A DNA stretch of 8,325 nt from an uncultured Gammaproteobacteria bacterium (GTDB lineage Bacteria; Pseudomonadota; Gammaproteobacteria; Pseudomonadales; Pseudohongiellaceae): assembly GCA_903889815.1 (NCBI GenBank), contig CAISYX010000128.1, positions 1-8,325 of the forward strand, in the 5' to 3' direction. Positions 5,527 through 8,325 of this stretch are shown piece by piece. The position numbers were made by a program, and so were the translations under genes. The notes under the pieces are model-generated. The model was given only the letters and a program-made list of their open reading frames with translations, did no database searches and was not told the origin of the DNA. The stretch's first letter is position 1. Each line of letters opens with the position of its first letter.

Positions 5527-6674
5527 CACTGCAAAAGAACAAAGGCGCGGTGCGCCGCTTCGCGCGACTGTTGAAATTTGCCACCTGGCTGCAGAACCTG
5601 CCCAATCGCACCACGCCGCCGCCCTTCCGGCTGCTGCAGATCGGCTCGGCATTCTGGCAGTCGCGGGCCCTGTATGTGGCAGCGCGGCTCGACATTGCAG
5701 GCGCTCTGGGTGACGAGGAGCTGACCGCAGACATCCTCGCGGCGCGCTGCTCAGCGGCCGCTGACCCGCTTTATCGTCTGCTGCGCATGCTCTCGGCCCT
5801 TGGCGTGTTCACGGAGACTGCACCGGGGCGCTTTCGCAACAATGCCGTGTCGAACTGCCTGCGTGATGACAATCCGCAATGTGTGCGTTCCATGATCCTG
5901 ATGCACAACTCCCCCGAGATGAGCCTGCCGTGGCTCGCCACGCTCGAGGAGGGCATCCGCACCGGCCAGCCACCGTTCGCTCTGCAGTTCGGGGAAGAAC
6001 TGTTCGACTACATGGACACCCATCCGGATTTCGACCAGCTGTTCTCGAACGCCATGGACAGTGTAGAAGCGCTGACCGGTGACTGCTTCGCGACGGACTT
6101 CGACTGGAGTCGTTTTACCCGCGTGATCGACATAGGAGGCTCTGCGGGCAGCAAGTCCCGCGCAATACTCAAACGCCATCCGGGCCTGCGCGCGCTGGTG
6201 CAGGACCGGCCCGCGATCATTGAGAAAGTGCTGGTGGCGCAGAAGCGTGTGGCCGAGGACGAAGTGAGTGTGCGCATGGCGTTCGTCGGCGGCGATGCTC
6301 TGCGTGAAGTGCCTGCCGCGCGCAATGCCGGAGACATCTACCTGCTCAGTGCCTTGCTGCATGGGTTCGATGATGCGCAGTGCGAGACCGTTCTGCGAAC
6401 GGTGGTGCGGGGTATTGGTGACAGTGGCGCCACCGTGGCCATTCTGGAAGTCGTGATGCCGGAGACAGGGGCGGATCTGAGCAGCGCCTCGTTCGACATG
6501 CAGATGTTCATCGGAACACGCGGTCGTGAACGGACCCTGGCACAGTGGCAGGCGCTGCTGGCACGCAGCGGCCTGGCACTGACGGAACAGGTGGATCTGC
6601 AGACCTTCGGGAAAATTCTGGTCTGCACGCCGCAGCCTCACGGCGTCGCGGCAATCTCCTCCACCACCTTGTAG
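5523..6674 (+). CDS. SAM-dependent O-methyltransferase (Methyltransf_2 type)
   Basis: This 383-residue enzyme should transfer a methyl group from S-adenosylmethionine to a hydroxyl of a small, probably aromatic or quinone-like, molecule. Residues 1 to about 115 form the dimerisation and winged-helix domain (LLRMLSALGVF, GRFRNNAVS). The Rossmann domain has motif I VIDIGGSAGS (201-210), QDRP (227-230), GDAL (257-260), the catalytic-base region LLHGFDD (H280, usually HDWxD), E309 in EVVMPE, and GRERT (334-338) followed by a hydrophobic helix. Together these match the plant COMT/bacterial CrtF/TcmN-like family. GGGAG at 5512-5516 inside the TetR gene serves as its ribosome site, and the start overlaps the TetR stop. 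Its 3' end overlaps the convergent peptidase by 37 bases. The substrate is not predictable; a ligand related to the TetR effector is a reasonable guess. Confidence 0.9.
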   Translation: MTLQKNKGAVRRFARLLKFATWLQNLPNRTTPPPFRLLQIGSAFWQSRALYVAARLDIAGALGDEELTADILAARCSAAADPLYRLLRMLSALGVFTETAPGRFRNNAVSNCLRDDNPQCVRSMILMHNSPEMSLPWLATLEEGIRTGQPPFALQFGEELFDYMDTHPDFDQLFSNAMDSVEALTGDCFATDFDWSRFTRVIDIGGSAGSKSRAILKRHPGLRALVQDRPAIIEKVLVAQKRVAEDEVSVRMAFVGGDALREVPAARNAGDIYLLSALLHGFDDAQCETVLRTVVRGIGDSGATVAILEVVMPETGADLSSASFDMQMFIGTRGRERTLAQWQALLARSGLALTEQVDLQTFGKILVCTPQPHGVAAISSTTL

Positions 6675-8050
6675 AAGGTCTGCACGAAGCGGTACAACTC
6701 GGCTTCGATGATGCGCTCCTGATCGCTGTGGGAACCAAAGCCCAGCGGCCCGTCTTCCGCATCAATGCCCGGCCCCACGCCATAGCACTGAATGCCACGG
6801 GCGCGCAGATACGCCATGTCGGTGGCGCCGGTGCTCATCACTGGCAGCACGGGAGCGCCATAGCTTTCGCCAAATACCGACTCGATGACGCGGTAGGCGT
6901 CGGTGTCCAGCGACGTCGAGGCGCCGGGGCGCTGGTTGCGTGAACCCCAGTCCACATTCACCGCCGGGTCATTGATCACCTCGCGCACCATTTCCAGGAA
7001 AGCCGGCGCGTCTTCATCGGGCAGCAGGCGCACGTCCAGCGTGGCGGTGGCTTCCGAGGGAATCACGTTGGAACGGTAACCGCCGTCGACAATGTTCGGC
7101 GAGATCGTGCTGAACAACACCGCGGCATTGCGGGGCTCGTACTGCTTGAGATAGTTCACGGCCTCCTGGCCTTCCGCAGAATACGGACTCAGCACCGCGT
7201 TGTAGCGGGCAGCGGCTTCCGGTTCGGAGATCGCGGCCAGGCGCGAGAAGTAGGACGTCGTGGTGTCGCTCAGGCGAATCGGCGGCTGCCAGTCGGCAAT
7301 GGTGGCCACCGCACGGGACAGCGCCACGATGGCATTGGACTGCAGCGGCACCGAGCCATGCCCGGCCACACCATTGCTGGTGAGCTGGATGCCGCGGGGC
7401 AATTTCTCGACCGTCTGCACCGAGGTGTGGAACGCCGCTCCATTCTGGCGCACCACACTGCCGCCTTCGGCCAGGCAGTACTCGGCATCGATGCTCGGGA
7501 AATGTTCGTTCACGATGAACTGAATGCCGATCTGGGTAGCGCCTTCCTCGCCGGATTCCGCCAGCAGAATCACGTCACGGTCCAGCGCCACGCCCTGCCG
7601 TTTCAGCAGAATCAGCGTCATGAGCGAGGCCACCAGGTTGTCCTTGTCATCCAGCGTGCCGCGCCCGTAGATCCAGCCGCTGTCACGTTCGGCACTGTGG
7701 GGAGGGAAGGTCCATTTGCTGGCGTCCACGTTCACGGTGTCCTGGTGCGCCATCAGCAACAGCGGGCGCTTGCTGCCATTGCCACTCAGGCGGGCCACGA
7801 TGTTGGGCCGGTTTTCCTCAAGGGAATGCACCTCGTAGGCGATGCCTTCGGCGTCGAGCACGCCCGTGATGTAGTTGGTGAGATCGACCTCGCGGCCGGG
7901 TGGATCCGCGGTGTCGATGCGCACCATGGCCTGGAAGTGTTGCAGGGTTTCGGCATCCAGTGCCGTCCAGTCCAGATCCTGCGCGAACACAGGTGAGGCA
8001 CTCAGGCACAGCATGGCAGCGACAAGCGGCTTGCGGGAAAGACGGATCAC
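6638..8050 (-). CDS. Secreted M20-family metallopeptidase / amidohydrolase
   Basis: This 470-residue zinc hydrolase of the M20 family (ArgE/DapE/carboxypeptidase S/PM20D1 relatives) is expected to cleave peptides or N-acyl amino acids. The GTG at 8050 is chosen because GGGAG lies seven bases upstream on the minus strand and the resulting N terminus is a classic signal peptide (MIRLSRKPLVAAMLCL, ending PVFA at residue 23). It should therefore act in the periplasm or outside the cell. Two-metal site residues are visible: H102 and D104 in AHQDTV, D134 in YGRGTLDDKD, E168-E169 in ESGEEG (catalytic base and ligand), a Glu in CLAEGG, and H441 in GFGSHSD. The central dimerisation lid carries the GVAGHGS motif. 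GRGTLDDK points to the carboxypeptidase S/PM20D1 branch rather than ArgE, but the substrate cannot be fixed. It is convergent with, and overlaps, the methyltransferase, and has its own promoter. Confidence 0.92.
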   Translation of the reverse strand: MIRLSRKPLVAAMLCLSASPVFAQDLDWTALDAETLQHFQAMVRIDTADPPGREVDLTNYITGVLDAEGIAYEVHSLEENRPNIVARLSGNGSKRPLLLMAHQDTVNVDASKWTFPPHSAERDSGWIYGRGTLDDKDNLVASLMTLILLKRQGVALDRDVILLAESGEEGATQIGIQFIVNEHFPSIDAEYCLAEGGSVVRQNGAAFHTSVQTVEKLPRGIQLTSNGVAGHGSVPLQSNAIVALSRAVATIADWQPPIRLSDTTTSYFSRLAAISEPEAAARYNAVLSPYSAEGQEAVNYLKQYEPRNAAVLFSTISPNIVDGGYRSNVIPSEATATLDVRLLPDEDAPAFLEMVREVINDPAVNVDWGSRNQRPGASTSLDTDAYRVIESVFGESYGAPVLPVMSTGATDMAYLRARGIQCYGVGPGIDAEDGPLGFGSHSDQERIIEAELYRFVQTFYKVVEEIAATP

Positions 8051-8089
8051 GATGGGACTCCCAGAGATTCTTGTGGTGATTGGGCGGGC

Positions 8090-8119
8090 GCCAGATGGCC
8101 TGATTAGTCTGCATCTGGC
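8090..8119. repeat. 8-bp inverted repeat bracketing the -10 of the peptidase promoter
   Basis: GCCAGATG (8090-8097) and its exact complement CATCTGGC (8112-8119) are separated by 14 bases that contain the whole -10 hexamer. The position suggests a binding site for a dimeric repressor or an attenuating structure over the transcription start. No regulator gene adjacent to the peptidase is seen in the window. Confidence 0.45.
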
Positions 8120-8131
8120 AGGCAAAGTCAA
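8103..8131 (-). promoter_or_regulatory. Sigma70-type promoter for the M20 peptidase gene
   Basis: On the minus strand TTGACT (8131-8126) is followed after exactly 17 bases by ACTAAT (8108-8103). The matches to TTGACA and TATAAT are five and four of six. The predicted start would leave a leader of about 45 bases to the GTG at 8050. This is the best promoter seen in the window. Confidence 0.6.
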
Positions 8132-8191
8132 GCGGGGCGGCCTGTGGCTGCAATCCTCATGCAAGGAGGGGGCCACGGTGCGGAGAAGCCG

Positions 8192-8246
8192 GCCGGTGTG
8201 GGAGCCAGCCGGTGTGGGAGCGGGCTTGCCCGCGAACTGCCCGGGC
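8192..8246. repeat. Pseudomonas-type REP-like element with duplicated head
   Basis: TGTGGGAGCGGGCTTGCCCG (8213-8232) followed by CGAA closely matches REP sequences known from Pseudomonas genomes. The core is a hairpin GCGGG-CTTG-CCCGC (8220-8233). A 14-base unit GCCGGTGTGGGAGC occurs twice, at 8192-8205 and 8208-8221, so the element seems to have a second, truncated copy of its head. Such elements are mobilised by RAYT transposases encoded elsewhere and can affect mRNA stability or gyrase binding. This lies in the gene-free 275-base stretch upstream of the peptidase. Confidence 0.7.
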
Positions 8247-8302
8247 CATTGCGGGAATCTGTCCGGCCCCGGGGAGTGCCCGACTCGTTCTGCGGCTGAC
8301 CC

Positions 8303-8319
8303 GCATCCCTCCGGGATGC
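8303..8319. repeat. Perfect 7-bp-stem hairpin at the window edge
   Basis: GCATCCC (8303-8309) and GGGATGC (8313-8319) form a perfect inverted repeat around the loop TCC. No T-run follows on either visible side, so it does not look like a standard intrinsic terminator. It may be part of a second interspersed palindromic element cut off by the window end, or a terminator-like stem for a gene outside the window. Confidence 0.4.
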
Positions 8320-8325
8320 CCTCAC

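Larger units (their letters stand above)
8132..8325. other. Intergenic region without a convincing gene
   Basis: Beyond the peptidase promoter no open frame has a plausible start, ribosome site or recognisable protein sequence. The stretch holds the REP-like element and the edge hairpin, plus a GGCCCCGGGG run near 8265-8274. Confidence 0.6.

Noticed and set aside
8051..8176. Upstream extension of the peptidase gene
   Set aside because: It would bury the promoter and inverted repeat and put about 42 Arg/Pro-rich residues before a clear signal peptide. The GTG at 8050 has a good ribosome site.
8128..8325. 65-codon minus-strand open frame at the right end
   Set aside because: Arg/Pro/Ser-rich translation running through the REP-like element and hairpin, with no ribosome site or known domain.
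1..8325. CRISPR array, tRNA, rRNA, insertion sequence or phage genes
   Set aside because: No regularly spaced repeats, tRNA-like cloverleaf, rRNA stretch, transposase or integrase motif was recognised on either strand.

Overview
The window comes from a G+C-rich bacterium, most likely a gammaproteobacterium near the Pseudomonas group. The main clue is an intergenic element near the right end (about 8192-8246) that matches the TGTGGGAGCGGG...CCCGCGAA style of Pseudomonas REP sequences. Dense packing with ATGA start/stop overlaps and GC-rich third codon positions fit this. The species cannot be named from the sequence.

Left part (1-4424, + strand): after the last 14 codons of an unidentified gene come three tightly coupled genes. 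They are an AI-2E/PerM-family membrane transporter (86-1141), a seven-helix membrane histidine kinase with intact HisKA_3 and ATPase motifs (1138-2571), and a second seven-helix kinase paralogue with a periplasmic beta-sandwich sensor domain (2568-4424). Each junction is a 4-bp ATGA overlap. The second kinase keeps its phospho-acceptor histidine, but the N, D and G boxes of its ATPase domain are not recognisable. No response regulator lies in the window. This apparently catalytic plus degenerate kinase pair, coupled to a transporter, is the most unusual feature here.

Middle part (4414-6674): a small cupin protein on the minus strand overlaps the tail of the second kinase by 11 bp. It is divergent from a TetR regulator and O-methyltransferase operon on the plus strand, whose two genes again overlap by ATGA. 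The 171-bp divergent spacer holds a 28-bp imperfect palindrome abutting a candidate extended -10, a plausible operator for the TetR protein.

Right part (6638-8325): a secreted M20-family metallopeptidase on the minus strand overlaps the methyltransferase by 37 bp tail to tail. It starts at GTG (8050), has a clear signal peptide, and lies behind a good sigma70-type promoter (TTGACT-N17-ACTAAT) whose -10 is bracketed by an 8-bp inverted repeat. Beyond it there is no convincing gene, only the REP-like element and a perfect 7-bp-stem hairpin at the edge.

No tRNA, rRNA, CRISPR array, insertion sequence or phage gene was seen. All product assignments rest on motifs read by eye. Substrates and signals are unknown for every gene.
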